A stretch of DNA of 64,000 bases from Phlebopus portentosus (taxonomy: Eukaryota > Basidiomycota > Agaricomycetes > Boletales > Boletinellaceae). The position numbers and the translations under genes are program-made. The notes below the pieces were generated by a model. The model worked only from the letters and a program-made list of their open reading frames with translations, had not been told where the DNA came from and searched no databases. Below, one piece after another: positions 23,152 to 36,490 of this stretch. How positions within the stretch are numbered: position 1 is the first letter of the stretch; each line of letters starts with the position of its first letter. The stretch covers positions 248,001 to 312,000 of the forward strand of contig JAYXKI010000013.1 in NCBI GenBank assembly GCA_037892935.1, in the 5' to 3' direction.

Positions 23152-26100
23152 TTAACTGTATTTCGAGAGGAGTTCTTTCGCCTCGCGTGCGGGTCTCGAT
23201 ATCGATGGCCGATCCGCGGCGATATTCTCCTGGACTTTGCGGGCTATGCTGGAAATGATGTCGAGCTGTTCAAATAGGTTAGGGACTCCTTGAGCGCTAT
23301 CATCATCATCATCATCATCATCATCTTCTTCTTCTTCCTTTGATAACACGGCTAGAATGGAATGTGACGAAAGTACGGATGGAGAAGTGCCTGGCATAAG
23401 GTGCTCCCTGGAAAGGGGATATATGACATCGAGAAGATTTCGTGCGACGAAGACAGGGTTACTTACCTTACAATGGGCTGAAGCAATTCCGGGAACCGCT
23501 GAAGCGCTGCAAAAAGCAATGCCACTGCTTGAATATATTGTTCTAGAACCCAGGGTCAGACAAAAAAGCGGATAAGTGATGAATGTTCCAACCATCATGA
23601 GGTTCCCTGTACGCTTCTTCTATCAATTCAATGCACGTTATCCTCGCCTTATCCCCGATGTTTTCGCCCGCATTCTTGACAACCTTTGCCAGTGCCTTCA
23701 CATGACTAGCAGCGATGGGTTCATCAGAAATCTTCGCACCGGCGACCAACTCTGTTATGACTGGATCGACTCGAGGCTGAGACTTCATCAGCTCGCCAAG
23801 AGCAACCGCAGCTTTGTTTCGCACGGCAAGGCTGCTTGGATCTGAGGCCGCTTTCACGAAAGTACGCTGAAGTTGAGGGAAGAATGGTTTGACGAATGAA
23901 GGAATACGAGATAGCATCGTCGTAAGGGCGACAAGGATTGCAGACTTAACCCCAGGCGGGTAGCTCGAAGACTGTGCAGCGACACGGATCAAAGGACCAG
24001 TAAATGGCACGACGAAAGGTTTGATAGCGTTCTCTTCCGTCCGAATTACGAGATCACCTATAGCATATGCAGCGTTTTCACGTTGCTCGTTGCTCCCAGT
24101 TGTCAATCCTGCGATGATTATCGGCACCATGGGCGCGATACCTTTCGGAAGGCTGAAGCCTGGTACAAATCGACCAGGAGCACCACAGGATTCGATTGAC
24201 CGTCGAAGGGAGACTACCAGAGCTTCTAGCTCATCTTTCGGTACGGATTTTACGAAGTGATCCAGAGCTTGCCATGCAGCAAAATGCACTATTACTTCTG
24301 GGTCATCCATTAACTTGACGAGCTGACGAATCCAGTCCACGCGATATAGGGAATCGTCCAACTCGCTTTCTGCGCAGAAAATGCCGAATACTGTGCATGA
24401 GCTGGCACGCCGAATGGGCCCTCCAGACTGAACCCTAACAAACAAACTCAGCTGACGACTAGAAATATAGTCTAGATAAACACACCAATCTAGCAAAAGA
24501 AGCATAAGGGTATTGAGACCCTCCGCATCGGCTATCGAACTGAGTAAGGCTTTGAGTGCTTCATCCAAAGCTTCCCTCAATTCTTCGCTATTGTCGGCTT
24601 CCAAGTTGGTCACTAAAGCCCCAAGTACCTGTGTCAAACGTTTGCTGAGCGCATTTCCAGCCACTGTAACTAGTGAGGCTAATGCGCGTGCGTTAAAGAC
24701 GGTCATAGGTGACACAGTTAAAGTTGGAATGAGAACGGGGAAGACGGTACTAGCCCTGACCTGCGCATGATGTCAGTCAATGATTATGTCTCTAAGCAAT
24801 TGCCGACTCACAGCCATGACTTCCTTAAGGGCCTGAAGAGCCGTCTCAGAGCCTTCCCCCGGTTGCCTGAGAGCTTCCAGTAATGTCGGAATAGTCTGAT
24901 CTATTGCCTTGGCACCAAGATGTTCTTGAAGATTATCAAACGCTTTCGCAGCGGCAGAACGAACATTGGATTCGTCATCGACGAGAGATGCGCGGACAAT
25001 GGTAACAATGTCATCCTCATGACCTCCCCGTTGGGTATCGGTCGCATTCGCCCTGTCTTAATATCAGAAACCAGTATCCACACGCATGGATGAGCACGAA
25101 CATGATATCGCATAACGCAAGGCAAACACCTTCTCTTGTACGACTATCGGAAGAAGTCGACTTGGTCCGCAGAATCGGAAGAATTTCACCCAAAATTCTT
25201 TCCCCAAATTTCCTACATACTTCACCGATAGTTCGAGATGCTGTCTAAATCATAATGAGTGTTCTGAGAATTACAGAAATGTCGCAAAATAGGCTACTTC
25301 TTGAGATTCCCCACCCTCTTCTTCAACGAGGAGATTGACGAGCTGAGCGATAAGTTCATGAAGCAGCTCGCGGACTGCAGCAATGCAAAGCAGGTCGTTA
25401 GCTACTTCGCGGCAATCTCAGAGGATATACGTACCTGTCCTAGGTGTGTTGTGGACCAGGGCCTTCCAGATATGAATGGCAGACTGCCGTACGATACCGA
25501 CAGCATCCTGGCGAACAATGTACAAAGCCGACAGAACACGATCTCGGCGTTCTTTTCCGAGTACTTCAGCGAGTGCTTTCCGAGAACCCTCGGCTGCGGT
25601 GATTTCCACTTCCTCATCCTCTTCAATCTCTGCTTTGCCGCTGATACCGGATACTTTAAACAGTAGCTCGCCGACCAAAGTAATTGAAGAGTGCTATATC
25701 GAATAGAGAAACAGAGCAATTAGCACCAGATTAGTGTTATTATGCTTGGATCGGACATACCCTGATTCGCCAACTAGAATCGAACATTCCTCTTTCAAGC
25801 TCGGGTAGGAGAAGGTCAATAGCCCTGTTAGAATAATTGGTGATAATCATACGCCCAGCACGCATTGCTGCCTCTCTGACATATTCTTCTGTGTCCGACA
25901 AACCCGATAGAATGGGACCGACGATCTTCGTAAGATGCGGCTGGAATCTCACGCCGAAAGTGGATGGAAGATAGACCAGCAGAGACATGAATCCTTCTCG
26001 TACTGTGCTTTTTGGCGATTGCGCATTGGACACAATGTCCGGAAGTAGGGACTCCAAACGTTCCATTCCTAGTCCAGCAAGGACTTCGCTAAGCCCTTGA

Positions 26101-29100
26101 GCAGCACCCTGCCTATCGACGCCTGAAGTATCTGTCTTAAGTATGCGAAGAAGGTTGGGGACCATATCGGGAAACTGCTCTTCGCCGAGTCTCTCAATCA
26201 AAGTACCCAACGCTTTAGCGGCAGTTGCTCGAGCTTCTGGCACGGGATCGACCAACACGACATGGACGAGAGGAAGGAGTCGTGTCAGATAGGGTATAAA
26301 GTCTGAGAGTCTGTTAAAGAAGCAAGGTTGCCGACAATTTGCACCGCCTTTCGTTTTGTATCCGCGCCGCGCTCCCTTAAGCCTCTCTCGATGATGGGAA
26401 TCACCTAGAAGGCAATTCATGATAAGCGAATGTAATAAAGATGATTGTAGTTTGGACACACCAGAGCTAAAGAGGGAGAGTCGATGTAGTGAGCAAATGA
26501 TTTTTTTAGAAGAGACGTCAGAGCACCAGCAGTCTTAGCGGGATCAACGAATGCTTTCAACAGCACTGGAACCAGCGCTTGAATCTCAGGATTGCTGATC
26601 ACTTCTCCGAATTGCTTTAAGCTTCTATTTGCAGCTGTACGGACCTGCGCATGTGAGTCCGTAAGGACCCCAGTGAGTCGAGGGATCACTGTCGGAAGTG
26701 ATATCGACAATTGTTCTGGAGCGCAAAACGCCATTGTCCCCAAAAGTTCAATGGAACCCTTCTTTGTTCTCCATTGTTTCTCGTCGAGGCCAGACAACAG
26801 GGTAGGAAGAATACACTTGACCCCATAACCCGACAAGTTCGCCATGACCACTTTCGCGGCATCTTCCGCCGCTTCCCGGACATCTGGCACCGGGTCTCCA
26901 AAAGACGCCAAAAGAGAGGGAAGAAGCTCAATGATGTATGGCTCAAAATCCCTACCAAGACTAGCCGACAGGGTTTCTAGTACAAACATAGCACCTTGGC
27001 GGGGTTCATATCGCTTCTTCTCTTCCAGCGACGCTCGCAACCTATCGACAATGTTGAACTTCGAGATTCCCGCGATTCCGACACCTTTGATGATCCCAGC
27101 AAGACCATATGCAGCTCCTTTGCGTTCTCCGTATTTTGGTGCGCTGGAAAGTTCACGAAGAAGCTCATCGATCAACTTGGGTACGGATGGTTTGATAAGC
27201 TTGACAAGCGGTGCCAGACATTCTGAAACGGCGATCTGCACTTGTTCCGACGGTGTCTTCAGAGCTTCCACCAGTCGGGAAACTACCGACGGTATTCGTT
27301 CATCTTCTGCACTTAGATGGCTCGCAGTTCGTCCCAGTAGAATCACTACGGCTTCTTTCACGTAGTCAGCTGTCTCGGAAGTCGGAGTGGAAGAGGTCAA
27401 GTACGTCTCGAACACAGCGATTAATGGTTGCAGATGTTGGGCACCGTGAAGATCGATGACTTTCGATGCCGCCCTTAACACTCCAGACCTTACTTCTTGC
27501 TTCGAGTCACCCAGAACCTCTTCATCGATCAAGAATCGGATGAACGGCACAACGAGGTCTGGGGGAAGTAATGGAGCTAATGCCTCAAAAGATTGAGCAA
27601 CAGCAAGTCGAGCCTGCCATGGATCGTTCGCCTCTGTTGATCTAGAGGTGAGAATACCCTATGCAAATGCATGAATTCTCATGAAGATCATAACATCCTC
27701 GCTACTCACGAATTCGTCGTATTCAGGGCCAGTTATTTTCGTCTGAAGCATGGTAAGCTAGAAATTTCTTTCGTGAGAATATAATAGCGCACCTTTTTAC
27801 GATAAAGCTCTTGGAGGGAATGCAGCACAAGTGCACCTTGCTGTGGCCATTGTTCGATGGCTTCAGTTAAGGAACTCGCACAGCTCGTGCGTATACATGC
27901 GTGCTCATGGACTGGCACGGTATCAGATAAGTCCAGTGTCAGTCTGTTAACGAAGAAATGTCATACCAAGGAAAGTACACAAATCATTGAAAAAGGACTC
28001 GGGAATGTCCAGTCCGTTATCCTCCCAGACATGTCTAGCTACACGGGCGTTCTGCTGATCGGCGTCGTGACATGCGATCCACAATTCGGGGCTCCAATCA
28101 AGGTCCGTCAGATCAAGGGTCTGGGACATCTTTCGTGAGCTTCGCGATAGAGCCAAAAAAGACTTAACAATACCTGTAAGCATTGCAAAGCGGAATTTCT
28201 GACATATGCTTCTGAGACCAGAGTGCTTCCGATAAGAATACGAATCTCGTCGAGGGTAGAGTTAATATTAATAGTTTCTCCAATCCCGATCAAGACCGAC
28301 GAAGCATCCTTCCCGAGAGACGGGTACTTCTTGATAACACGCAACAAATCGGACAATATTCGCGATCTTGGGAATCTGATATCTGAGACTATCGGGTTCG
28401 CAGAGTCAGCTAATTTGGTAAAGAGATGACACTTGGGTAACTCACAGTCCCTTATATGAAAGTTAAGAATCGCAATGATGAGCGCGATACGCTCGAGGGG
28501 CTCATCTTCATCTTTGTCCCCAATGGCTGAGTCGCCTTCGATGACACACGAGAATAGCGCAGCAATGTACGAAAATGTCGCTGCATCAAACGCGTTTTGC
28601 TCGGATAAAGTTCGTATTCTATAGAGCACTCGCAGAACAAGTGCTAGCCAAATAAATGTTATTCCTTAAGCTTCAAGACCAAGTCGATGTAGAAGACATG
28701 CCATTCAATGGTTCGACCTTCAGCTCATCCGCGACCACTCCAGGATTGTGGCACCGTAATGTAGCGACTCCAACCCACTTTCGAAGCGGGTCAAGTCTGT
28801 TCGCGCAATATCGACCAAGATTCTGATACCATAAGGATGTTTTCAGGGACATTCTATACTGTGGGAAGGGTAAGTCTTACCAAGTAGGCATCTGCGGCCT
28901 CGTTGCCGAGAAGAGCCCCTCCTCGATCCACAGCACCAACCAAGAGCAAGTTCACGAGGTCGGCAAAATATATCTCGAGTTCCTCGACCTTTGCGTTCAC
29001 TATTGCTTGCAACAAAAGGAATCCACGCGTAACTTTCGCGATGATCGAACTGACACGCTTTCTAATTCCGGTCTCGATACGCAACTGTTCGGCAACCATT

Positions 29101-32100
29101 TCCTGCTCTTGCTTCGATAATGCTTTTGAACCCGAGGCTTTCTTTGATGCAAGGGATGCTCTCAGCTCTGCTTCCCATTTCTCAATTGCCGCATCCTTTC
29201 CTTTTCTCGTAGTACTTCCGTTACCCTTGGAAGAAAGCACTACGGACGAGGTGAGAAGTTGGGATAGACACGAAGGTAATAGCGTGCTTTGGTCACTCAC
29301 CATCATGATAAAGAGTGCCTTCAGGCGTCTTCCAAATTTCTACGTCCTCCTGAGACACTGACGCAAAGCATTCCGGACTTAGGTCGTCCTTGATCTGGTC
29401 TATCAAAGGCGGTAAAATGATTTCAGGCGCAACGAAAGTCAGGGTGGTCGCTGCGCTTTCTAATGTCTGTCGAAGGATGAGACACCCGCATACTTTCTTG
29501 AAGCACAATAATATCACCTTGCTAGGAATTTGGCTGAGAATAAGAGCCAAAAGCAACTCCTTTTGTTGTACAATGAGCTGATGCGGATCCACCTTCGCAC
29601 GTTGGCATAAGTCAATCCACAATTGGCCTGATATACTAGCTGAAAGTAACAGTGTAGTGTTATCTCATGCCCCTACAATTGAAGGGAAGACGAATAAGCC
29701 TCACTTAATGCAGGTTGGTGAGCGACTAGCACCAGTTCCGCAAGAAGGCGCTCCTTCTCGGAAGGATCAGACTCATCCGCAAATGATGCACATGCCGCGA
29801 GAACGGGAATGACGTTTCGGTGCAACCGATGCTTGTCCGTGTCATTAGCGCTCGGATCGGAAGAAGTGTCGCTATCCTTTTCTAATAAGCTGGAAATCGC
29901 GACTCGCAAAACTTCATTCATCTCCTGCGGCATACGCGCATGCAACTTCTCTAACGCTTCTGTAACACTTCTGCGAACTTCAAGATGCCTGCTATGAGCA
30001 GCAAGATGCAAAAACGCATGCCCGAACTGTCGCCTGCAACGAAAAAAAAGCATATGAGAATGAGTAGAAGCCAGATAGGGAAATAGAACACTGACCGGAT
30101 GAATTCGAGTTTCTCTATCTCTACTTTAAGTGACGTGAAAGCTTCTGAAAGCGCACGACCTAACCAGGTCTCCTCCTCTTCCGAGCCCAACTTCTGGTAT
30201 ACTTTATCCCACAACAGGAAGGAAGGCTTCCCTGCGCTACCCACTAAGCTCTGTACGATTGCATTGTGTGAGGATAAATCTGATAAAAGATTCATTTAGA
30301 GATAGTCCATACGACGAGACGTGAAAAGGTTATGTACCGAAATCATGGCATTTTCTGGAAGGACCCAGCAAACTTGCAAGCGCGACATACCCTTCCAAAG
30401 GGCTCGCTGAACCACCTAGAGGATTGGCGGCAACAGCTTTGAGGTTCGCTTCGAAACCTGGGATTGCAGCACGCCTTAAACCGTCGAATGCAGCTGTCCG
30501 AATGTCTTCTTCTGCGCATTGGAAAAGGACGGCACCAACAAGGCAGCTGATGGAACGCCGTAGAGCAGGTTTTGAACCCTGCATTTCCCGTAGCAGAATA
30601 TTCAAAGAAGACGATGGGACGCCCGCATCGGTTCGCAAGACGAAGACAAAATGCGGGACAGTTGATCTCGCGAGCTGCTGAACTACAATGTCACTATTCT
30701 CTTTGACGAGCAGCGGAGGTGCATTCTCCACGATTGAAGCAGAAACAATAGGCGAGGGACGAATCATATGAAGTATCGAGTACAGGGCAAGTCGGTGCTC
30801 CGGTCCTACCGACTTGCCGCTCTTTATGGGACTCATAATTTCGTTGAGACTGTGTTCCTCACAAGCAGGATCTTCGCTCCGCCGTAAGAGGACCTCGGAG
30901 AGTGCTATGGCGTTCGAGCGTGTCGTGGGGTTACTTGATTTGGCGCTATTCATAATGGTAGTGAATACTCGACGAAAGCTGTCACCCTCCAAGTCGTGTT
31001 TATACGTGCGGAAAAAGTCTGCCATAACTACGAGAAACTATCAGGCTTGCGTGAAAATGCATAAAAAGCATATTTATACCTGGGAGCGAGACCTCAGGTG
31101 AACGCAACGCTGACCTTTCCATTGCCGGAAGGATTGAGCTTTTGAAATCGTCTTCGGATAAATAGGATCCAATGAAGCCACTTAATGCTGCAATAACATG
31201 CTTCGGAATCGGTGTCCTTGAAGCTAACACAGACGAAGTGTACACTGGACTATCTCTGTCTGTAAAAGTTTCAGCAGTCTATCACAGCAAATCTCAAGTT
31301 TTGCCTACTTGCGTCGTCGTCGACAACTGCCTGAGATCATCCGGCACGTGTTTGAGATGGTATGTTACATCACAAGCCAGGCCCAGTAACGTAACAAGAT
31401 ACCCACTTGTAGGGTTCTCTTTCAGAAGACCAAGAGTGGTATTGATGACCGACGACACGTTTTTAGGGGACTGTCTCACTGGACTGTCAGCCGTAATCGT
31501 GAAAATTTTCGAAGATCACTCACAGATCGAAGACAGCGGCGAGCACAAACGATAGCAGTTTTTCGAAGCGCACTTTTAGCGGGCATATCTTCATCCATCA
31601 ATGAATCAAAGAGCAGTGCAATAGACCCAATAAACGCCTTCCACTCCTTTCCATCCGCCTTGACGGCATTTGTCTTTACAATCGAACCGTATATTACACA
31701 GCACCATTTGAGAAGAACGAAACGATTGGCCGCAGAGGACGACCTTTTTGAAACTGTATTGAGGTCACTGTACTGCATGATCCTAATTTGTGCAACTCAC
31801 CTTGAACTTCCTCTGTTGCATATCTTTCCGGACTCTGACCGGATCCATTCGATGATCTGATGCGCAACGTCGTTCTTCTGCTCAACAAGCTCCTTCACAA
31901 TGACTTCTACGGCTTCACGAGAAGGGTGATCGATGTAACGCGGATACGTTAGTGTGAGTGAACGAAAGATGGACGACGCCTCTGCAATCGAAAGGTCTGA
32001 AATGACTATCAGCTACTGTTTTTACGCTCAATATCGTATTAGTGGGACTCACCATGACCGGAAGCGATTGGCAGCAGCTGCTCTTTAAGAAAAGCTATTC

Positions 32101-32278
32101 GTTCCTTTGTCCTGCTCGACAGTAATCTACTCTGCGTGTACTGGAGAAATCCAGACCAATCTTCACGAGCCCGATCAAGCGTGTATGTGTCCCCTGCTGC
32201 TTCGACGTCGCCGTCATCATTGTCGAGTCGGCTTGTCGTCGACGATGCAATCCAGTTTTCGATGTCAGGAGCGCTCAT
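23152..32278 (-). CDS. GCN1: eIF2-alpha kinase activator Gcn1
   Basis: A very large minus-strand gene starting at 32278 (MSAPDIENWIAS) and ending with TAA at 23152, with many short introns. The product is a HEAT-repeat protein. The eEF3-like central part is clear in the exon at 26417-27550 (YGERKGAAYGLAGIIKGVGI, then DPVPDVREAAEDAAKVVMAN). The following exon at 25740-26459 has the highly conserved region that binds the RWD domain of Gcn2 (VDRQGAAQGLSEVLAGLG, NYSNRAIDLLLPELERGMFD). Gcn1 sits on colliding or stalled ribosomes with Gcn20 and passes the uncharged-tRNA signal to Gcn2. The C-terminal exon contains a run of about four Glu and nine Asp encoded by a trinucleotide microsatellite, which I do not recall from other Gcn1 proteins. 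Identity is very strong; single junctions are approximate. Confidence 0.9.
23299..23339 (-). repeat. Trinucleotide microsatellite (GAT/GAA sense strand) in the GCN1 coding sequence
   Basis: On the plus strand, eight ATC-type units are followed by four TTC-type units. On the coding strand they give an uninterrupted run of Glu then Asp near the Gcn1 C-terminus. Such runs change length easily by slippage. Confidence 0.85.
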
Positions 32279-33171
32279 GCCTGATGACAATCACAGTCAC
32301 CAGTTCAACGCGAGGTGATTACGATGTCAATTTTTTTTCAATCCCTCTCTGGCTCGAGTCACATATGATTTCGGTGCCGTCTAGGCCTGACAGCCTTTGA
32401 TATTGGAGTCGTAGAAGAAATGGAAGAAATAACGAAGTACTTATGATGGTCACACCGCGAAATTTTTATTTACTGTTGTTTGCCAAAAGAATGCTAGCTA
32501 GGAATGGTAGTGGCCGTCGATCATCAAGCAATCATATTCTTTCCTGGTTCATCATCACATCACCACGTTTCTTCTGTGCTATTGTGTAAATTTGAAGATG
32601 ACTCCTAGGTCAGGATCTTAACGCTTTCTGCTTTCTCCCTGTGGACTGCACCATTACTCGTAATGATGAAATGGAGGCATCCACCAAGTTCTTCATACTA
32701 TTAGAGGGTGCGAAGCCGTTTTCACGTTTGCTAAGGTCTCTATCTCACGCATTTCACAATAAACGCCCATAACAGACACGAGTTTTGATGTATACAGTGC
32801 ATCAGCAACAATAGAAGCTGCGATGCCTAGGACTTTTCGGATTACTTTCAGTTCAAGAACGTCGTTGACTCAGATGGTCCTCTCAAAATACAGTTTCATT
32901 CAACTACGTAGATGATAACTGGTTTCGGTTTGACTCCCGATTTGGAGTCGTGCTATAGCTCCTATGTTTGCAACATGATACAGTACTCATCCTGGTTGCA
33001 GTAGAACCAGTTCGCCGCTTTCGTGCTTCTGACGCACTGGCCCAAAGGAAGGCAACACCCGTCCTTATAAGAATGCCAGCAACCTTCCAATGCCTCCTCA
33101 ACTGCCTTGTACAAACACTTCCTCGTCATCTAACTCCATTCCAAAGTCGCAAACTACCTACACGATCCAGT
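32279..33171. other. Divergent intergenic region between GCN1 and dynamin-like paralogue 2
   Basis: About 890 bp without a supportable frame. It must carry the promoters of both flanking genes. No clear repeat or RNA gene was seen. Confidence 0.5.
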
Positions 33172-35996
33172 ATGTCTGATACTGCAAGTGACTTCCTCCA
33201 GGATGAAAACCTGAGTGATGGTGCTGGCGCTCGCTACGAGCTCGTTGAGTTTCGTGGCAACTTCTCCGAGCCACTTGTCGGCCAGGATATGCAGCGCATG
33301 CTGAATTTCACAGATCGTCTGCGTTCTGTCGGGTACGTGGTCTCGTAGGTCGATGGGTTAGAAGGGCTTACACGGGACATCTATAGAGCGCAGTCAGAAA
33401 TCGACATCCCGCAGATTGCTGTCATCGGAGACCAAAGCACCGGTATGCTCACAACAGCTATGCCCGATCTCGGGCTGACTGTATTCTGACTAGGCAAATC
33501 ATCCCTCCTCCACCGAATCTCCGGCGTTCCTGTCCAAAGGTCTAGTGGGACCTGCACGCGGTAAGCTTCGTTGAAATGACCAGTGTTAACATGTATTTGA
33601 CGTGTCATCCGACAGCGTACCATCCGAGATCATACTGAAAGAGGCAACTGATAGCTCATGGGAGTGCACGATAAGTATTCGATACATTCGAGACGCGTCT
33701 GGAACACGTCTTGGCAAACCAAGGACAGAACAATTCGGCTCTAAAATGACAAACCCCATCGAAGTAAAGGACCGAATGACACATGCGCAGCTAGCTTGCC
33801 TCAACCCATCGCGGCCGTGCTCAGACTTCCTTAATGGTCCACCCTCACTCCGTTTTGTTTCTGAAAATTCGTTTTCCGACAATTGTGTCATCGTCCAGAT
33901 TATAGGTCCTGGGGTACCGAATCTATCTTTGTGTGACCTACCAGGCATATGCCCCGTCTATACTCCCAGGTTACCTTTACTGACAAGACGCTTTAGGACT
34001 GATTGCTAGCGTGGGGAAGGCCGGCAATGAAAGCGATATCGATATGATCAAGGACCTGGTGGCCTCGTACATCTCTAAGTCTAACTGTCTGATACTACTC
34101 ACAGTGTCTTGTGAAAGTGGGTGCAACCCCGGTCCTTGAACAACTATCATCCTAACTCTTAGTTTGTAACGGACTTTGAAACGCAGGGTGCATATCGATT
34201 GTCCACACAGTATGATCCAGATGGAAAGAGGACTCTCGGTCTGTGCTTCTCTTTTCTCCTACGACTCCTCTATCAAACAAATATCTCTTCCTGTAGGTGT
34301 TTTGACCAAGCCTGACAGGATCGCTTCCGGGGATGAGGATCGCTGGGTTAAGCTGGTCAAAAACGAAGAAGAACAACTGGACTTGGGCTGGTTCTGTGTC
34401 AAACAGCCTGACTCAAAACAGGTCGCCAGTGGGATCACGCTTGAAAACATCCAGACACTCGAAGATGACTTTTTCGAATCGGTAGAGCCTTGGCGTTCCC
34501 TTTCCTTTAATGCTAGATCTCGCTTGGGAGCAAGGCCTCTGGTAGAAAGGCTCAGTCAGATGCTTGCGGAGCTCATCGCACTCAGGTACCCCCTCATGTT
34601 TTCTAATAACATTGTCATCTGACTCTGACCGTTTTGCTCAGACTACCGGAAGTCCGTGAGGAAGTGGAGAGGATGATCTTTGAGACGAAAAACACTCTCA
34701 AAGATATGCCTATTCCACCTTCTGAAGACTCTCTGGCAGAAGCAACCGTCCGAGTTATGGAGTTCTCGAAAGAGATCAATTTGAATGTTACCGGAAGTGC
34801 AACTGAAGAAGGACTCATACACAATCTAAATATCGCTCAGCAGAAACTAAAGGTCTCAATCCTTTCGTCAGCACCCGAGTTCCTACCCTATCTCAAGGAT
34901 TCTGGCCGTCGTATTCTTCCTAATATGGAGTTCCTCGATAAGGAGGGAGATGGAACTTTCTGTGGCGGTATAACGATGCATCTGGATGATATTACGGAAC
35001 TCATGGAACGGTGAGTTCGCTGGCTTTCCTTCAGATTTTACGTGCTAAGTTCGTGCCAATATCTCGTAGTGCTCGTGCACGAGAGCTTCCAGGGTACACC
35101 TCGTTCGACGTTCCTGGGAAGGTCATCAAGAAAACTATGGCTGAATGGCCCAAGTTCGCAGAATGCTATTATAGCACTGTGCTCAGTATCCTCAGAGAGT
35201 TCCTGAAGGGGGTGACAAAACGTCATTTCTACCGCTATCAGAATCTCTATGAACTCGCACAGTCAGTAATCGTTTCTTCTGCGTGCGTGTACGAAGCTCG
35301 TGCTCATCGTTGGTTTTAGGAGGACAATTCAAGAACTCTTGAAGAAGGTCGGCGAGCAAACAGAAACACACATGGATCGCCTCTTTCAGCGAGAAGAGAC
35401 ACCTTTCACGCTTAATTCTGTTTACTTAAATCAGTACAAGAACGATTTTCTCGCCTACTACAAGAGCTGCCGACAGCGAGACCTTAATGGAATCGCTATG
35501 GACCATATCGAGGATTATAAAGAGCTCGAATCTTCCTCTGTTAATGCTTCTTCCATGAAAGATAATGCAGTCGGCCAGATAATATCTAATCTGAACAAGA
35601 TCAACATTCGTGACGTGAAGGCGTCGGATCTGCCCAAACTTCATAGAGACCCGTTCGACGCGGCTCTAGAGGTGATGGCGACGGTAAGCGCCTATTATCA
35701 GGGTGAGTAATTCATCGCCTCATGTTGTTCGTGCGTTTTTCTTATTTTCCGAAGTTGCTTCCAAGCGTTTCATCGACGCCATCTCGCTCGCTGTAGATTA
35801 CGAACTGATTCGGGCGTTTGCGAACGACATATCGAGGGCTCTATACGAGTCGCTCAACAAAGGCGATGCCCGAGAGCGCTGTGCTATCTATATGCAGGAG
35901 GCGCCAAAGATCAAGAAGCGAAGGGAGGAGTTACGTAGCAGGTTGGAGAGGCTGGAAGCCGCGAAACAGGAATTGACAGATTACAGTCCATGGTAG
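33172..35996 (+). CDS. Dynamin/Mx-like large GTPase (paralogue 2)
   Basis: ATG 33172 (MSDTASDFLQDENLSDG). G motifs: P-loop GDQSTGKSS, split by an intron between the Gly and the Lys exactly as in paralogue 1; switch-I SGTCTR; G3 CDLPG; G4 VLTKPDRIASGDEDRW. A long stalk follows (WFCVKQPDSKQV, ARELPGYTSFDV), then a GED-like end with AYYQ and KRFIDAISLAVDYELIRAF, finishing with a coiled Lys/Glu segment and TAG at 35996. About ten exons, with boundaries matching paralogue 1. No PH domain or membrane segment was seen. Predicted membrane-remodelling GTPase. The pair with 19706-22640 is an inverted duplication with GCN1 between the copies. Confidence 0.8.
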
Positions 35997-36490
35997 TATG
36001 TCTTTTCTGCTCTGTTTCGCGTTTAATCGAACGATGGCTATATATCTTCTGTATTTGAGACATTGGAAGGGACAGTTAGTCCAAGACCACAAGAGTGCTA
36101 AGACGAACTGAGGCACTGCCGGACCAGTGCCGGCGAACTCGGCATGAACGATAAGAGAGGGGCACATGAACACCGAGATCGTTTATGCCGGAATGCGGAA
36201 CGGAATTGAAATATACTCTTCGTCTCGCATCGAGCGGTCAACGACAACGAGCGGCCGAGGGTACTGGCAAACGCGTCGTCATTCGGAAACCCGAAGAAGG
36301 GCAAAATTGCCTTTTCTAGGAATTTTGAACAATTGTTTTCCAACCCACAGTTTCATGATCAGTAAGCGATGCCGTTCTTGGCGCTCAGCGCCAAGAAGGC
36401 GGTGCACGGTGACGGTCCAGTTTATTCGGTCTGTCTCGTCTCGGTGCATCTCTTTTCTCTCACTGCAACCACCATCTTGATTTTCCCATC
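35997..36490. other. Intergenic
   Basis: About 490 bp between two plus-strand genes. No frame here has recognisable features; it probably holds the 3' UTR of the dynamin-like gene and the promoter of the Rcr-like gene. Confidence 0.5.

Noticed and set aside
36142..36480. Open frames upstream of the Rcr-like gene
   Set aside because: Low complexity and no motif; more likely promoter and 5' UTR.
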